Shown: positions 27,340-38,367, counted from the stretch's first letter. The stretch: DNA of 64,000 bases from Actinomycetota bacterium (GCA_947452765.1 CANGDR010000007.1:1-64000); one strand, 5' to 3'. A program made the numbers and translations. Notes: generated by a model from the letters alone, not told the origin.

Positions 27340-28140
27340 CTATGCCACCTGAATCGAAGTTTTTGCCAGCCCCATCCAATAGCCGTCGATGACAACGTCT
27401 GGGGCTGAGTTGGCGTTACTTGCCGCGCCCAGCGTGACAAAAAGTGGCGATAGGTGTTCAACCGTTGGATGTGCGTAGGGCATGCCTGGAGCTAGTTCCT
27501 TAAAGTTCATCAAGGTATCCATGTCGGAACGGGCAATTGCCTCTTTGGCCCACAAGTCGAAGTCCACACTCCAGCCTGGCGGTGTGGCTCCAATCCGAAA
27601 TTCCCGAAGGTAAGGCAAACCATGAGTCAAAAATCCGGAGCCAATAATTAGCACGCCATGATCGCGAAGTGGTGCCAGGCGCTGTCCAAGTTCAAAAAGC
27701 TGTTTTGGATCGTGCGAAGGAATAGACATCTGAAGGACCGGGATGTTTGCGTCCGGATACATCACCATTAACGGCACAAACGCACCATGATCAAGTCCGC
27801 GCTGTGGTTGATCTGAAACGTTTTGGTGATCGGGTAAAACACTCTTTACTAAATCTGCGAGTGCTCCTGCATCAGGTGTTTGATACTGCAGCTGGTAGTA
27901 CTTTGGATCAAATCCCCCAAAGTCATAAACAAGTGGCGTGCCGTGATCAGTTGCGCCTAAAGTTAGCGGCGCAGATTCCCAATGTGCCGAAACAATCAGA
28001 ATTGCTTTTGGTCGCACGATAGTGCCAGAAAGATCGTTAAGTTGCCCGCTCCAAATTGGATCGTCCAGAAGCGGTGGAGCGCCATGGCCGATGTAAAGCG
28101 CTGGCATTTTTGTTTCGAGAGAATCGGTCACTCTCACCAC
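27340..28140 (-). CDS. Class III extradiol dioxygenase (DODA/YgiD-like)
   Basis: PALYIGHGAPPLLDD, ILIVSAHWES, YPDANIPVLQMSI, GSGFLTHGLP, EHLSPLFVTLGAA. Confidence 0.9.
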   Translation of the reverse strand: MVRVTDSLETKMPALYIGHGAPPLLDDPIWSGQLNDLSGTIVRPKAILIVSAHWESAPLTLGATDHGTPLVYDFGGFDPKYYQLQYQTPDAGALADLVKSVLPDHQNVSDQPQRGLDHGAFVPLMVMYPDANIPVLQMSIPSHDPKQLFELGQRLAPLRDHGVLIIGSGFLTHGLPYLREFRIGATPPGWSVDFDLWAKEAIARSDMDTLMNFKELAPGMPYAHPTVEHLSPLFVTLGAASNANSAPDVVIDGYWMGLAKTSIQVA

Positions 28141-28230
28141 ATCCTAGATAGTTTAACTTTCAACTACATTAACACACATCTCTCCCATTTCATGCATTGC
28201 CAAAATTCAGATAAGATCGTCGAGCACGTC

Positions 28231-28307
28231 GGGCGCTTAGCTCAGTTGGCTAGAGCATCTCGTTTACACCGAGAGGGTCAGGGGTTCGAGTCCCTTAGCG
28301 CCCACCA
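28231..28307 (+). tRNA. tRNA-Val (anticodon TAC), CCA encoded
   Basis: gggcgcttagctcagttggctagagcatctcgtttacaccgagagggtcaggggttcgagtcccttagcgcccacca folds as a full cloverleaf. Confidence 0.95.
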
Positions 28308-28334
28308 AAAAATCCCCCACAAGGGGATTTTTTA
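28308..28334 (+). terminator. Intrinsic terminator after tRNA-Val
   Basis: aaaaaatcccccacaaggggattttttac. Confidence 0.8.
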
Positions 28335-28371
28335 CTTTCTAGAGGTGTCAATGATTTTGGACAATAAAAAA

Positions 28372-28408
28372 CCAAGGTTGGTGGGTCTCGGGTCCACACC
28401 AACCTTGG
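28372..28408. repeat. Long inverted repeat / hairpin
   Basis: ccaaggttggtg-ggtctcgggtcca-caccaaccttgg, 12-bp perfect arms. Confidence 0.85.
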
Positions 28409-28481
28409 CGTAACTATTCGACACCAACTTTCGCAAGTCCGCATCTTTTAGAGAACCGGACAAATTACTTGCGGCTGGAAA

Positions 28482-28940
28482 TTAAAGTGCGGCTAGCGCT
28501 GCCTTGTATTCATCGGTATTTCGGGCATCTCCAGGGCCGTTAACTACCGACCAGCGCAGGATGCCTGCCTTATCAATGACGAAGGTTCCGCGCATCGAGA
28601 AACCGCGTGGCTCAAACCAGGATCCGTAAGTTTTGGAAATTTCGCCGTGTGGCCAGAAGTCGGAAAGCAGCGGGTAGTCAAGGTTCTCTTGTTCCGCGAA
28701 AACCTTTTGGGATGCGGAAGTATCGCATGAGATTCCCAGCACCTGCACATCGTCAGAAACAAAGGCTGCACGCTGGTCTTGGATTTCGCAAAGTTCGCCG
28801 GTGCAAATACCTGTGAATGCCATTGGGAAGAAAACAAGTACGACATTCTTCTTGCCTCGGAAGTCTGAAAGTTTTACATCTTCACCGAACTGATTTTGCA
28901 GGGTGAAGTCTGGGGCTTCTTGTCCAATTTCTACTGACAT
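28482..28940 (-). CDS. Peroxiredoxin (AhpE/bcp-like)
   Basis: APDFTLQNQFGEDVKLSDFRGKKNVVLVFFPMAFTGICTGELC. Confidence 0.93.
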   Translation of the reverse strand: MSVEIGQEAPDFTLQNQFGEDVKLSDFRGKKNVVLVFFPMAFTGICTGELCEIQDQRAAFVSDDVQVLGISCDTSASQKVFAEQENLDYPLLSDFWPHGEISKTYGSWFEPRGFSMRGTFVIDKAGILRWSVVNGPGDARNTDEYKAALAAL

Positions 28941-28988
28941 GTGTTTTCCATTTCGTTTGGTTAATAAATTAAGAATAAAGATTTGGGA

Positions 28989-29450
28989 TTAGCGGCGTGA
29001 CTTTGGAGCCACAAGTCGAGTGCCTTGCCAGTCTGGGGCTGCATTGATATTGCTGGTTGATTGCAGTCCGGCGGTTGGCGCTGCGTCAGCAATGTCTTCC
29101 GGTTCCACGTGACCTGAGCGACCAGGCTTTGGTGTCATCAACCAGATCACACCATTATCGGCAAGCGGTCCGAGTGCATCGACGAGCGTATCCACTAGAT
29201 CTCCGTCGTCTGCTCGCCACCAAAGCAGGACTGCATCGACAACATCATCAAAGGCTTCATCAACTAATTCCGCCGCTGCTGCAATTGCATCCGAGACAGA
29301 TTTATCGCAATCAACGTCGAAACCTAGCTCTTGGACTATCAGTCCCTCGCCTAACCCAAACTTGCTGGCTAACCTTGGAGCGGCGCCTTCTTGTGAACCC
29401 ACCTGCCTAGTCCACCCGAGTCCGGATAAAAAGGCAACTGCAATCGTCAT
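28989..29450 (-). CDS. DUF3052 family protein
   Basis: LASKFGLGEGLIVQELGFDVDCDKSVSDAI...AVLLWWRADDGDLVDTLVDALGPLADNGVIWLMTPKPGRSGHVEPEDI. Confidence 0.88.
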   Translation of the reverse strand: MTIAVAFLSGLGWTRQVGSQEGAAPRLASKFGLGEGLIVQELGFDVDCDKSVSDAIAAAAELVDEAFDDVVDAVLLWWRADDGDLVDTLVDALGPLADNGVIWLMTPKPGRSGHVEPEDIADAAPTAGLQSTSNINAAPDWQGTRLVAPKSRR

Positions 29451-29565
29451 ATTTCCCGGTGCAATTTGCCAGAATTTAACCACGCGGTGAATCGACTTGG
29501 TAACGAATAGGACACAATAGAGCAGTAAGGCTCGGGCTAAATCAACATCTAGGCAGGTAAACCGC

Positions 29566-32301
29566 GTGACAAACTCTCCAAATCGAGATTCGCTGATCGC
29601 CGAGGGAATGCCTACCCAATATGTAGACGTCAACCCAGAAGAGACCCGCGAATGGCTGGAGTCTTTGGATGCCTTGATCGAAACGCACGGCGAACAACGT
29701 GCCCGCCACATTATGTTGTCGCTGATTCGCCACTCTTCAGAACGCAATGTTGGGCTGCCGAGCTTACGTAGCACTGACTACATCAACACCATCTCGCCTG
29801 ACCGCGAACCTGAGTTTCCTGGTGATGAAACAATCGAACGACGAATCCGCGCCTACATTCGCTGGAATGCCGCAATGCTCGTTCATCGCGCGCAACGTCC
29901 CGGTGTTGGTGTTGGCGGACACATTTCAACTTATGCATCAAGTGCATCGCTTTATGAAGTTGGCTTCAACCATTTCTTCCGTGGACCTGATCACGAAGGT
30001 GGCGGGGACCAAGTTTTCTTCCAGGGCCACGCCTCCCCTGGCATGTATGCGCGAGCATTTCTCGAAGGTCGTCTGAGCGGCGATCGACTCGATGGCTTCC
30101 GCCAAGAACTTTCTGCCGCGCCAAACGGTTTGCCGTCATATCCGCATCCACGTTTGATGCCAGACTTCTGGCAGTTTCCAACAGTGTCAATGGGCCTTGG
30201 TCCGATGAATGCGATTTACCAAGCGCGCTTCAATCGCTACTTGCATCACCGCGGGATCAAGGACACATCGCAACAGCGTGTATGGGCATTCCTTGGCGAT
30301 GGCGAAATGGATGAGCCGGAATCACTTGGTGCAATTGGAATTGCTGCGCGCGAAGAACTAGATAACTTAACGTTTGTTATTAACTGCAACTTGCAACGCC
30401 TTGATGGCCCAGTTCGCGGTAACGGCAAGATCATTCAAGAGCTTGAATCTCACTTCCGTGGTGCTGGGTGGAATGTCATCAAAGTTATTTGGGGTCGCGA
30501 GTGGGATGAACTCCTGGACATCGATAACGAAGGTGCCCTCGTTAATTTGATGAATCGCACTCCAGACGGTGACTTCCAAACTTACAAAACTGAAAACGGC
30601 GGCTTTGTTCGCGACAACTTCTTTGGTCGGGATCCGCGCACCAAGGCCATGGTCGAGGGCTGGTCAGATGAAAAGGTCTGGAACTTAAAGCGCGGTGGCC
30701 ACGACTACAAGAAGATGTATGCGGCTTATGCGGCTGCCGAAGCTCACACTGGTCAACCAACCGTAATTCTGGCTAAGACCATTAAGGGCTGGACACTTGG
30801 CTCGCACTTCGAAGGTCGTAATGCCACGCACCAGATGAAGAAGCTAACCCACGAGGACTTACAGGAATTCCGGGATCGGCTACAGATTCCATTTACGAAT
30901 GATCAACTTGACGATAAATTGCCACCGTATTACCACCCAGGTGACAACCACGAGCACATTCAATATCTACATGAGCGTCGTCGCGCGTTAGGTGGATACG
31001 TTCCTTCGCGAAACCCAGTTTCACGGCCACTATCGCTTCCGGACAATGATCTTTACAAAGACATGAAAACTGGATCCGGCAATCAGGCAGTTGCCACCAC
31101 CATGGCTTTCGTGCGCCTACTTCGTGAATTAGTTCGACACGAAGGTATCGGAAACCGAATTGTTCCAATAATTCCGGATGAAGCTCGAACGTTTGGCATG
31201 GACAGCTTTTTCCCAACGTTAAAGATCTATTCACCACATGGCCAGCAATACATGTCAGTTGACCGCGAGCTTATGCTTTCGTACAAAGAATCCGAAGTTG
31301 GCCAGATTCTGCACGAAGGAATTAACGAAGCAGGCTCGGTTGCATCGTGGACTGCAGTTGCAACTTCATATTCAACACATAACGAACCAATGATTCCGGT
31401 TTACGTTTTCTATTCCATGTTTGGCTTCCAGCGAACTGGCGATTCATTCTGGCTTGCTGGCGACCAGATGTCACGTGGGTTTGTGTTAGGCGCGACCGCT
31501 GGTCGAACCACGCTTAATGGTGAAGGACTACAACACGAAGATGGGCACTCGCATCTTCTTGCGTCAACTAATCCTGCGGTCGTTGCATACGACCCTGCGT
31601 TTGCTTTCGAAATATCACATATTGTGCAAGACGGTTTACGTCGGATGTATGGCGAGAACTCCGAAAACGTTTATTACTACCTGACGCTTTACAACGAGCC
31701 ATACATCCAGCCGGTTGAACCTGCCAACGTAGATGTTGAAGGTATCTTGCGCGGTATGCACCTATTTGCTCCAGCATCAGATACTTCTGGACCACGTGCT
31801 CAGATCTTGGCATCTGGAGTTTCCGTCCCGTGGGCAATTGAAGCCCAGCGCCTGCTTCAAGCAGATTGGGGCGTAAATGCTGATGTTTGGTCAGTTACGT
31901 CATGGAACGAGTTGCGGCGCGAAGGCCTAGAAGTAGATCGTCACAACTTGTTGCATCCATCTGGCGATCGATTGGAAAGTTTTGTAACAAAGAAACTTAA
32001 GGCCGCACCTGGTCCAGTTATTGCAGTTTCAGATTTCATGCGCGCAGTACAAGATCAGATTCGCGATTATGTGCCGTCTGATTTCGTATCGCTCGGTACT
32101 GATGGTTGGGGTATGTCAGATACTCGCGGCGCACTTCGCCGTCACTTCTTAGTGGATGCCCAAAGCATCACCGTTCAGACTTTGGCAATGCTTGCCAAAC
32201 GCGGTGAATTTGAGCCAGTAAAGGTTCAGGAAGCGATCGATCGCTACCAACTAAACGATCCGAAGGCGGCCGGAGCTGGTAACACCGAAGGCAGCGGCTG
32301 A
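29566..32301 (+). CDS. aceE: Pyruvate dehydrogenase E1 component, homodimeric type
   Basis: 911 aa; [67 protein letters not shown]. Confidence 0.97.
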   Translation: MTNSPNRDSLIAEGMPTQYVDVNPEETREWLESLDALIETHGEQRARHIMLSLIRHSSERNVGLPSLRSTDYINTISPDREPEFPGDETIERRIRAYIRWNAAMLVHRAQRPGVGVGGHISTYASSASLYEVGFNHFFRGPDHEGGGDQVFFQGHASPGMYARAFLEGRLSGDRLDGFRQELSAAPNGLPSYPHPRLMPDFWQFPTVSMGLGPMNAIYQARFNRYLHHRGIKDTSQQRVWAFLGDGEMDEPESLGAIGIAAREELDNLTFVINCNLQRLDGPVRGNGKIIQELESHFRGAGWNVIKVIWGREWDELLDIDNEGALVNLMNRTPDGDFQTYKTENGGFVRDNFFGRDPRTKAMVEGWSDEKVWNLKRGGHDYKKMYAAYAAAEAHTGQPTVILAKTIKGWTLGSHFEGRNATHQMKKLTHEDLQEFRDRLQIPFTNDQLDDKLPPYYHPGDNHEHIQYLHERRRALGGYVPSRNPVSRPLSLPDNDLYKDMKTGSGNQAVATTMAFVRLLRELVRHEGIGNRIVPIIPDEARTFGMDSFFPTLKIYSPHGQQYMSVDRELMLSYKESEVGQILHEGINEAGSVASWTAVATSYSTHNEPMIPVYVFYSMFGFQRTGDSFWLAGDQMSRGFVLGATAGRTTLNGEGLQHEDGHSHLLASTNPAVVAYDPAFAFEISHIVQDGLRRMYGENSENVYYYLTLYNEPYIQPVEPANVDVEGILRGMHLFAPASDTSGPRAQILASGVSVPWAIEAQRLLQADWGVNADVWSVTSWNELRREGLEVDRHNLLHPSGDRLESFVTKKLKAAPGPVIAVSDFMRAVQDQIRDYVPSDFVSLGTDGWGMSDTRGALRRHFLVDAQSITVQTLAMLAKRGEFEPVKVQEAIDRYQLNDPKAAGAGNTEGSG

Positions 32302-33224
32302 TGCGCATTCCGCTCGGCAAAACTGGATTAACGGTCCATCCCCTTTGCTTAGGTGGAAATGTTTTCGGTTGGAGCGCTGATGCGACGCAATCACGAGATG
32401 TACTTGATGCTTACGCATCAGCAGGTGGAAACTTCATTGATACCGCTGACATGTACAGCGAATGGGAAGACGGAAACATCGGTGGCGAAAGCGAAACCAT
32501 AATCGGTGATTGGATGCGCACCAAAGGTAACCGATCCGAAATGATTATCGCTACTAAAGTTGCAAAACTTTCTACCCGGCCCGGCTTATCGGCAGCAAAC
32601 ATTAAGGCTGCTGCCGAAGATTCACTGCGTCGACTTGGCTCTGATTACATAGATATTTACTATGCGCATGAAGATGATGAAGCAACTCCACTCGAAGAAA
32701 CCCTTCAGGCTTTCCACGAACTAGTTGTTGCTGGCAAAGTGCGTCACTTAGGCGCATCGAACTACACCGCGCCGCGGCTAGCTGAGGCGCTACGAATTTC
32801 GCGTGAACTTGGAATAAGCGAATATCAAGTTGTGCAACCGCAATACAACCTCGTTGTGCGCGATGAATTCGAAGGTGCATTGATGGAACTTTCAGTTCGG
32901 GAAAACATTCCATGTCTGCCTTATTTCGCGCTTGCGGCTGGTTTTCTAACTGGTAAGTACCAGCCAGGTGTCGAAGTAGATAGCGTCCGCGCTGACGACA
33001 TGCCTGATTACATGACTGAGCGCGGTTGGGCATTGCTAGCTGCACTAAATCAAGTCGCCGAGGCACACAATGCCTCGATGGCAGCTGCTGCCCTCGGGTG
33101 GTTGCGAGCCCAACCTGGAGTTGCATCTCCGATCGCTAGCGCTCGAACTCCTGAACAACTTGCCCAAATCATGCCGATAGTTGACCTGACATCCGAACAG
33201 GTTGCCGCGCTCAATTCGATTTAA
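32301..33224 (+). CDS. Aldo/keto reductase
   Basis: [61 protein letters not shown]. Confidence 0.93.
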   Translation: MRIPLGKTGLTVHPLCLGGNVFGWSADATQSRDVLDAYASAGGNFIDTADMYSEWEDGNIGGESETIIGDWMRTKGNRSEMIIATKVAKLSTRPGLSAANIKAAAEDSLRRLGSDYIDIYYAHEDDEATPLEETLQAFHELVVAGKVRHLGASNYTAPRLAEALRISRELGISEYQVVQPQYNLVVRDEFEGALMELSVRENIPCLPYFALAAGFLTGKYQPGVEVDSVRADDMPDYMTERGWALLAALNQVAEAHNASMAAAALGWLRAQPGVASPIASARTPEQLAQIMPIVDLTSEQVAALNSI

Positions 33225-33244
33225 CCAAGTGGCACACTTGTTGT

Positions 33245-34453
33245 ATGCCTAGGTCGATTCGCGCTACCGATTCAACTCCGGAGCGCATCGCTGCCGAACA
33301 TGCAGTCTTAGCCCGTCGCGTACAACGAATGACCGGCGAACTTACAACTGCTGCAACCTCGCGCATGGATGAAACTTTGCCGTGGTTTCGCGCGCTTTCT
33401 GCTAACGAACGAGCATCGGTCACGATTGTCGCGCAAAGCGGAATAAGCAACTTCGTCGATTGGTTTTCGGCCGGGCTTGAAAGCAAGGACCATGTCGGCG
33501 ATATATTTTCTTCCGCACCCCGCGAACTAGCCCGCGCACTTACCCTGCAACAAACTGTGGAACTGGTTAGAACTTCGATGTCAGTAGTTGAAGAACTCGT
33601 TGACGACATCGCAGGCGATAACCAAGTGCGTCAGTCTTACCTGCGCGAATCACTACTTCGTTATTCGAGTGAAATTGCTTTTGCTGCTGCAGAGTTCTAT
33701 GCGCATGCGGCTGAAACTCGTGGCGCATGGGATGCTCGGCTGCAAGATTTAGTACTCGATGCAATTTTGTCTGGCGCAAGTGGTGATGCACTACTTTCCA
33801 GGGCATCAGCGGCCGGGTGGAATTCAAGTCAAAATGTGTTTGCCTTGATCGGGCCAATTCCATCTAGCCAAAGTGCCTCCGAAGTCGCGATGGAGCAAAT
33901 TCGCCGAACCGCAAAGACTGCAAACCTCGAAGTAATGGTCGGGGTGCATAGCGATCGCTTAGTAACGATCATTGGTGGCATAACTGATGATGCAACTACC
34001 GAATTAGTAGCGCGACCGTTTGTTGCCCACTTTGGATCAGGAACTGTTGTAGTTGGGCCAGTTGTTGCAACGCTCGAGCATGCGCACGAGTCCGCGCATG
34101 CTGCGCTCTCTGGTTTCCGTTCACTTGGATATGTGGCTGACTCCCCTAGGTTGATTAACTCCCAAGATTTGATTGCTGCGCGGGTGCTAAACGGTGACAC
34201 CGCAGCTATCGACCCGATCGTGACCCAAATTCGCAACAATCTAAAAGCTGACGTTATCCAGACCCTGGCTACTTACCTCGAGGAATCCCCTTCGATCGAA
34301 GGTTGCGCTCGAACCCTGTTCGTGCACGTAAACACCGTTAGATACCGGCTTAAGGGTGTACTTGAGGCCACTGGACTCGACCCATTTGAGCCATCCGATG
34401 CCCTAATCCTGCGGTTAGCCCTAATGGTGGAGCGAAATACGGCTAATTTGTAG
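33245..34453 (+). CDS. PucR/CdaR-type regulator, FasR-like (upstream of fabD)
   Basis: C-terminal HTH: LATYLEESPSIEGCARTLFVHVNTVRYRLKGVLEATGLDP; genomic context directly before fabD. Confidence 0.85.
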   Translation: MPRSIRATDSTPERIAAEHAVLARRVQRMTGELTTAATSRMDETLPWFRALSANERASVTIVAQSGISNFVDWFSAGLESKDHVGDIFSSAPRELARALTLQQTVELVRTSMSVVEELVDDIAGDNQVRQSYLRESLLRYSSEIAFAAAEFYAHAAETRGAWDARLQDLVLDAILSGASGDALLSRASAAGWNSSQNVFALIGPIPSSQSASEVAMEQIRRTAKTANLEVMVGVHSDRLVTIIGGITDDATTELVARPFVAHFGSGTVVVGPVVATLEHAHESAHAALSGFRSLGYVADSPRLINSQDLIAARVLNGDTAAIDPIVTQIRNNLKADVIQTLATYLEESPSIEGCARTLFVHVNTVRYRLKGVLEATGLDPFEPSDALILRLALMVERNTANL

Positions 34454-34507
34454 GATAGGTACAAGAAAAAGCCCTAGAATTTAGTGGATCGTCACCCTAT
34501 TTAGTGG

Positions 34508-35716
34508 TTGCCTATACGAAAGACTATCCAAGTGCTTGCAGTTGTTGCCCCCGGTCAAGGTTCCCAGGTCCCAGGATTTCTAACTCCTTGGTTGGAATTA
34601 CCGAATTTTGAAGACCGGATGCGTTGGCTAGGCACAGTTGCCGGCATTGACCTAGTCGCCCACGGCACAACTAGCGACGAAGAGACCATCAAAGACACTG
34701 CCGTGGCCCAACCGCTAATAGTTAGCGCTGGCATGGTTTCGCTACTTAGCCTCTTCCCGCATCCTGGCGAGGCATACGCCAAAGTTGGTGTGGGCGCGGG
34801 ACACAGTGTTGGCGAAATTACCGCTGCGGCAGCTGCCAATGTGATCTCGGCTGAACAAGCCATGGTTTTTGTGCGCGAACGTGGCAACGCTATGGCTGCT
34901 GCTTCCGCAGTAACCCCTACTGGCATGGCCGCCGTACTTGGTGGCGATCGTGATGAAGTTATCGCAAAACTTGAACAACATGGGCTGACTGCCGCAAACG
35001 AAAACGGTGCTGGGCAAATCGTGGCGGCTGGAACTATGGATCAACTAGCAGCTCTGGAAGCTGATGCGCCAGCTGGCGCGCGAGTTCGCCCGCTCACAGT
35101 TGCTGGGGCATTCCATACCAAGCACATGGCGCCTGCCGTTGGAGTCTTAGCGCAACATGCCAAGGCGATTTCAACCCATGATTCGCGCAGCCGATTACTT
35201 TCAAATGCTGACGGCACGATTGTTCATGATGGTCGCGAAGTTCTAAAGCGTTTGGTTATGCAAGTAAGTAATCCAGTTCGCTGGGACTTATGTATGCAAA
35301 CCATGTTGGATCTTGGCGTAACTGGCCTAATCGAATTGCCACCAGCAGGAACTTTAGTTGGCCTTGCAAAACGCGCTATGCCAGGCGTGGAATGTCTCGC
35401 ACTTAAAACTCCAGATGACATCCCAGCCGCACTGGATTTAATTGCTCGTCATGGTTCTGAAGTTTCGGTAACTGACTCCCCGACTTGGCGGCTCGTAGTT
35501 GCGCCGTTTAAGGGCACAATCGAATTTAATGTTTCCGAAGAGCCAGGCACAGTGCTTGATGGTAAGACCAAGGTTGCCACGATCAGAACCCTGCGCGATG
35601 AATACGTAGTCGAAGCACCACACGGCGGCACCATCGTGGAGTGGCTCGTAACTGACGGCGATCCAGTTAATCCAGGTCAGCCACTCCTTCGCTTGCATCC
35701 AAAGGCCGGTTCATGA
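34508..35716 (+). CDS. fabD: Malonyl-CoA:ACP transacylase with C-terminal lipoyl/biotinyl-like domain
   Basis: VVAPGQGSQVPGFL, GAGHSVGEITA (GHSxGE), AGAFHTKHM; extra ~85 aa C-term EFNVSEEPGTVLDGKTKVATIRTLRDEYVVEAPHGGTIVEWLVTDGDPVNPGQPLLRLHP. Confidence 0.9.
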   Translation: MPIRKTIQVLAVVAPGQGSQVPGFLTPWLELPNFEDRMRWLGTVAGIDLVAHGTTSDEETIKDTAVAQPLIVSAGMVSLLSLFPHPGEAYAKVGVGAGHSVGEITAAAAANVISAEQAMVFVRERGNAMAAASAVTPTGMAAVLGGDRDEVIAKLEQHGLTAANENGAGQIVAAGTMDQLAALEADAPAGARVRPLTVAGAFHTKHMAPAVGVLAQHAKAISTHDSRSRLLSNADGTIVHDGREVLKRLVMQVSNPVRWDLCMQTMLDLGVTGLIELPPAGTLVGLAKRAMPGVECLALKTPDDIPAALDLIARHGSEVSVTDSPTWRLVVAPFKGTIEFNVSEEPGTVLDGKTKVATIRTLRDEYVVEAPHGGTIVEWLVTDGDPVNPGQPLLRLHPKAGS

Positions 35717-36708
35717 TCACGTTAAATACTCCAACCCCAGTAGCGCACTCTGGAATTCTCGGACTTGGTGTTTACCGACCTGAGCGCATCGTGACCAATG
35801 ATGAAATCTGTCTGCGGATTGATTCCAACGATGAATGGATCCGGGAACGTTCTGGAATTATTGAACGTCGCCATGCTGGCGCTGATGAAACTGTAGTTTC
35901 AATGGCCACGTCTGCTGCTCGCAAAGCCTTAACCGATGCTGGTATCACTGCTGAGCAGTTAGACCTGGTTATCGTCGCGACCGTTACCCACCGTTATCAA
36001 ACACCTTCTGCTGCAGCTGAAATTGCTGCTGCACTCGGCGCCGTTAACGCTGCTGCAACTGACACATCAGCGGCATGTGCAGGATTTTGTTACGGCCTAG
36101 GTATTGCGGACGGCATGATCCGATCCGGTGTTGCAAAGTACATTTTGCTAATCGGCGCTGAAAAACTTTCTGAGATTGTCGACTTTGATGATCGTGGCAC
36201 CGCATTCTTATTTGCCGATGGTGCCGGCGCCGTAATCGTTGGCGCAACCACCGCCCAAGGCATTGGCCCAACAATTTGGGGCGCAGACGGAACTCAGCTT
36301 GATGCGATCATCATGGAACCTGACACCTACACGGCCGAAAAGACTGGAACGCCATCTGTGCTGACTATGCAAGGTCAGGCCGTGTTCCGTTGGGCTGTTG
36401 GACAAATGGGCGATGCTTGCGCGAAAGCCATGGCTGCTGCAGGCGTCACTGTGAATGATTTAGCTGCATTTGTACCGCATCAGGCCAACAATCGAATTAC
36501 TGATTCACTGGTTAAGCACCTCGACCTCCCCGACCATGTTGCGATTGCGCGCGACATTCAATACTCCGGCAACACTTCTGCTGCCTCAGTTCCACTTGCA
36601 CTTGATCGCCTGCGCGAAAACGGCGAAGTCAAAAGTGGAGATTTAGTTTTAATGGTTGGCTTCGGTGCTGGCCTTGTTCATGCTGCGCAAGTAGCACTCG
36701 TCCCATAA
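35713..36708 (+). CDS. fabH: Beta-ketoacyl-ACP synthase III
   Basis: DTSAACAGFCYGL active-site Cys, VPHQANNRI, YSGNTSAASVPLAL. Confidence 0.95.
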   Translation: MITLNTPTPVAHSGILGLGVYRPERIVTNDEICLRIDSNDEWIRERSGIIERRHAGADETVVSMATSAARKALTDAGITAEQLDLVIVATVTHRYQTPSAAAEIAAALGAVNAAATDTSAACAGFCYGLGIADGMIRSGVAKYILLIGAEKLSEIVDFDDRGTAFLFADGAGAVIVGATTAQGIGPTIWGADGTQLDAIIMEPDTYTAEKTGTPSVLTMQGQAVFRWAVGQMGDACAKAMAAAGVTVNDLAAFVPHQANNRITDSLVKHLDLPDHVAIARDIQYSGNTSAASVPLALDRLRENGEVKSGDLVLMVGFGAGLVHAAQVALVP

Positions 36709-36780
36709 GTTTCGAGAGTCGAAAGATTTTCGAATAACGACCCGCACACCGCGGGAAGTCCATTACTAAAGGAGATAACT

Positions 36781-37020
36781 ATGTCGCAGGACATCCTCGC
36801 GGGCCTAGCCGAAATCGTAAATGAAGTTGCCGGCATCCCAGCAGAATCAGTCCAGATGGAAAAGTCATTTGTTGATGACCTAGACGTTGACTCATTGTCA
36901 ATGGTTGAAGTTGTTATGGCTTGTGAAGACAAGTTTGGCGTAACTATCCCAGACACCGAGGTTAAGAACCTCAATACTGTTGCTGATGCAGTGAACTACA
37001 TCGCTGCCAACAAGGCATAA
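36781..37020 (+). CDS. acpP: Acyl carrier protein
   Basis: DDLDVDSLSMVEVVMACEDKFGVTIPD phosphopantetheine Ser motif. Confidence 0.95.
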   Translation: MSQDILAGLAEIVNEVAGIPAESVQMEKSFVDDLDVDSLSMVEVVMACEDKFGVTIPDTEVKNLNTVADAVNYIAANKA

Positions 37021-37033
37021 AAAGTTTTGATGT

Positions 37034-37066
37034 GGGCGGGTAGCCATAAGTTGCCCGCCCCATAAA
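37034..37066 (+). terminator. Hairpin after acpP
   Basis: gggcgggtagccataagttgcccgccccataaaa. Confidence 0.65.
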
Positions 37067-37131
37067 AACTAGAGCTAGACCTGAAATAGCACCATTCGTA
37101 TGTACCACTTGAAATTGAAAGGTCGACAACA

Positions 37132-38367
37132 ATGAGCCGTACGGTTGTCGTTACAGGGCTTGGCGCCACTACCCCACTGGGTGGCGACGTTGCCTCAACT
37201 TGGGATTCGCTGCTTGCTGCGCGTTCCGGAATTCATCTTTTAGAAGATCCACGCTTTGCCGAACTTCCAGTTCGCATTGCTGCAACTGCGAAAGTTGATC
37301 CAGAAAGCATTCTGGAACCACATGAAGTTCGCCGCATGGATCGCTCCCAACAACTTGCGTTAATCGCTGCTCGCGAAGCCTGGGCTGATGCTGGCGCACC
37401 TGAGGTCGAGCAAGCTCGACTTGGGGTGGCAGTTGGCTCTGGTGTTGGTGGCGCTATCTCCTTGATGGAGCAGTACGACGTTTTGAAAGAACGTGGCGCA
37501 TCCCGCGTCTCACCTATGACTGTCCCAATGTTGATGCCAAATGGCCCAGCAGCAGTAATCGGTCTGGAATTAGGTGCGATGGCTGGGGTTCACACGCCAG
37601 TTTCAGCTTGTGCCTCCGGCGCAGAAGCAATCGGCTACGGCGCCGAGATGATTCGCACTGGTCGTGCTGATGTTGTGGTCTGTGGTGGTACCGAAGGTTG
37701 TATTCACCCACTTACGATTGCAGCCTTTGCTGCGATGCGTGCGCTTTCCACTTTGCATGAAAATGCTGCTGGAGCTTCCCGTCCATTCGATCGTGATCGT
37801 GATGGCTTTGTTATGGGTGAAGGCGCGGCAATCATCGTGCTGGAATCAGAAGAATTTGCCAAGGCGCGTGGCGCAAAGATTTATGCAACTTATGGTGGCC
37901 AAGGTATCGCGGCTGATGCACATCACATTGCGCAGCCTGAACCAGAAGGTCGGGGCGTAATTCTTGCCATGAACCGCGCTCTTGCCGATGCTGATTTGTC
38001 GACTAAAGATATTTTTCACGTCAATGCGCACGCAACTAGCACTCCTGCTGGTGACGTTGCCGAAGCTAAAGCAATTCGCAAGGTGCTGGGTGCCGATGCA
38101 GACCATGCTCCGGTGACTGCGGTTAAAGGCGTTGCTGGTCACTTGCTCGGTGGCGCTGGGTCGCTTGCGGCTATCGCTTCAATTTTGGCAATCAAGAACC
38201 GGATTGTTCCACCGGTTGGAAACTTGGTTAATTTGGCAGATGGTGTTGACGTCGACGTTGTTATGTCTAAGCCACGCGAGCTGCCAAGTGGCGACATTGC
38301 CGCACTTAGCAACTCATTTGGTTTTGGTGGGCACGACATAGTGTTAGCGTTCCGGAATCCCTCATGA
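37132..38367 (+). CDS. fabF: Beta-ketoacyl-ACP synthase II
   Basis: VVVTGLGATTPLGGD, SACASGAEAIGYGAEMIRTGRADVVVCGG, NAHATSTPAGDVAEAKAI. Confidence 0.95.
   Translation: MSRTVVVTGLGATTPLGGDVASTWDSLLAARSGIHLLEDPRFAELPVRIAATAKVDPESILEPHEVRRMDRSQQLALIAAREAWADAGAPEVEQARLGVAVGSGVGGAISLMEQYDVLKERGASRVSPMTVPMLMPNGPAAVIGLELGAMAGVHTPVSACASGAEAIGYGAEMIRTGRADVVVCGGTEGCIHPLTIAAFAAMRALSTLHENAAGASRPFDRDRDGFVMGEGAAIIVLESEEFAKARGAKIYATYGGQGIAADAHHIAQPEPEGRGVILAMNRALADADLSTKDIFHVNAHATSTPAGDVAEAKAIRKVLGADADHAPVTAVKGVAGHLLGGAGSLAAIASILAIKNRIVPPVGNLVNLADGVDVDVVMSKPRELPSGDIAALSNSFGFGGHDIVLAFRNPS

Noticed and set aside
33294-33863. Antisense ORFs across the regulator gene and many similar antisense ORFs throughout
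   Set aside because: Overlap strongly supported CDSs; compositional artefacts of codon bias.
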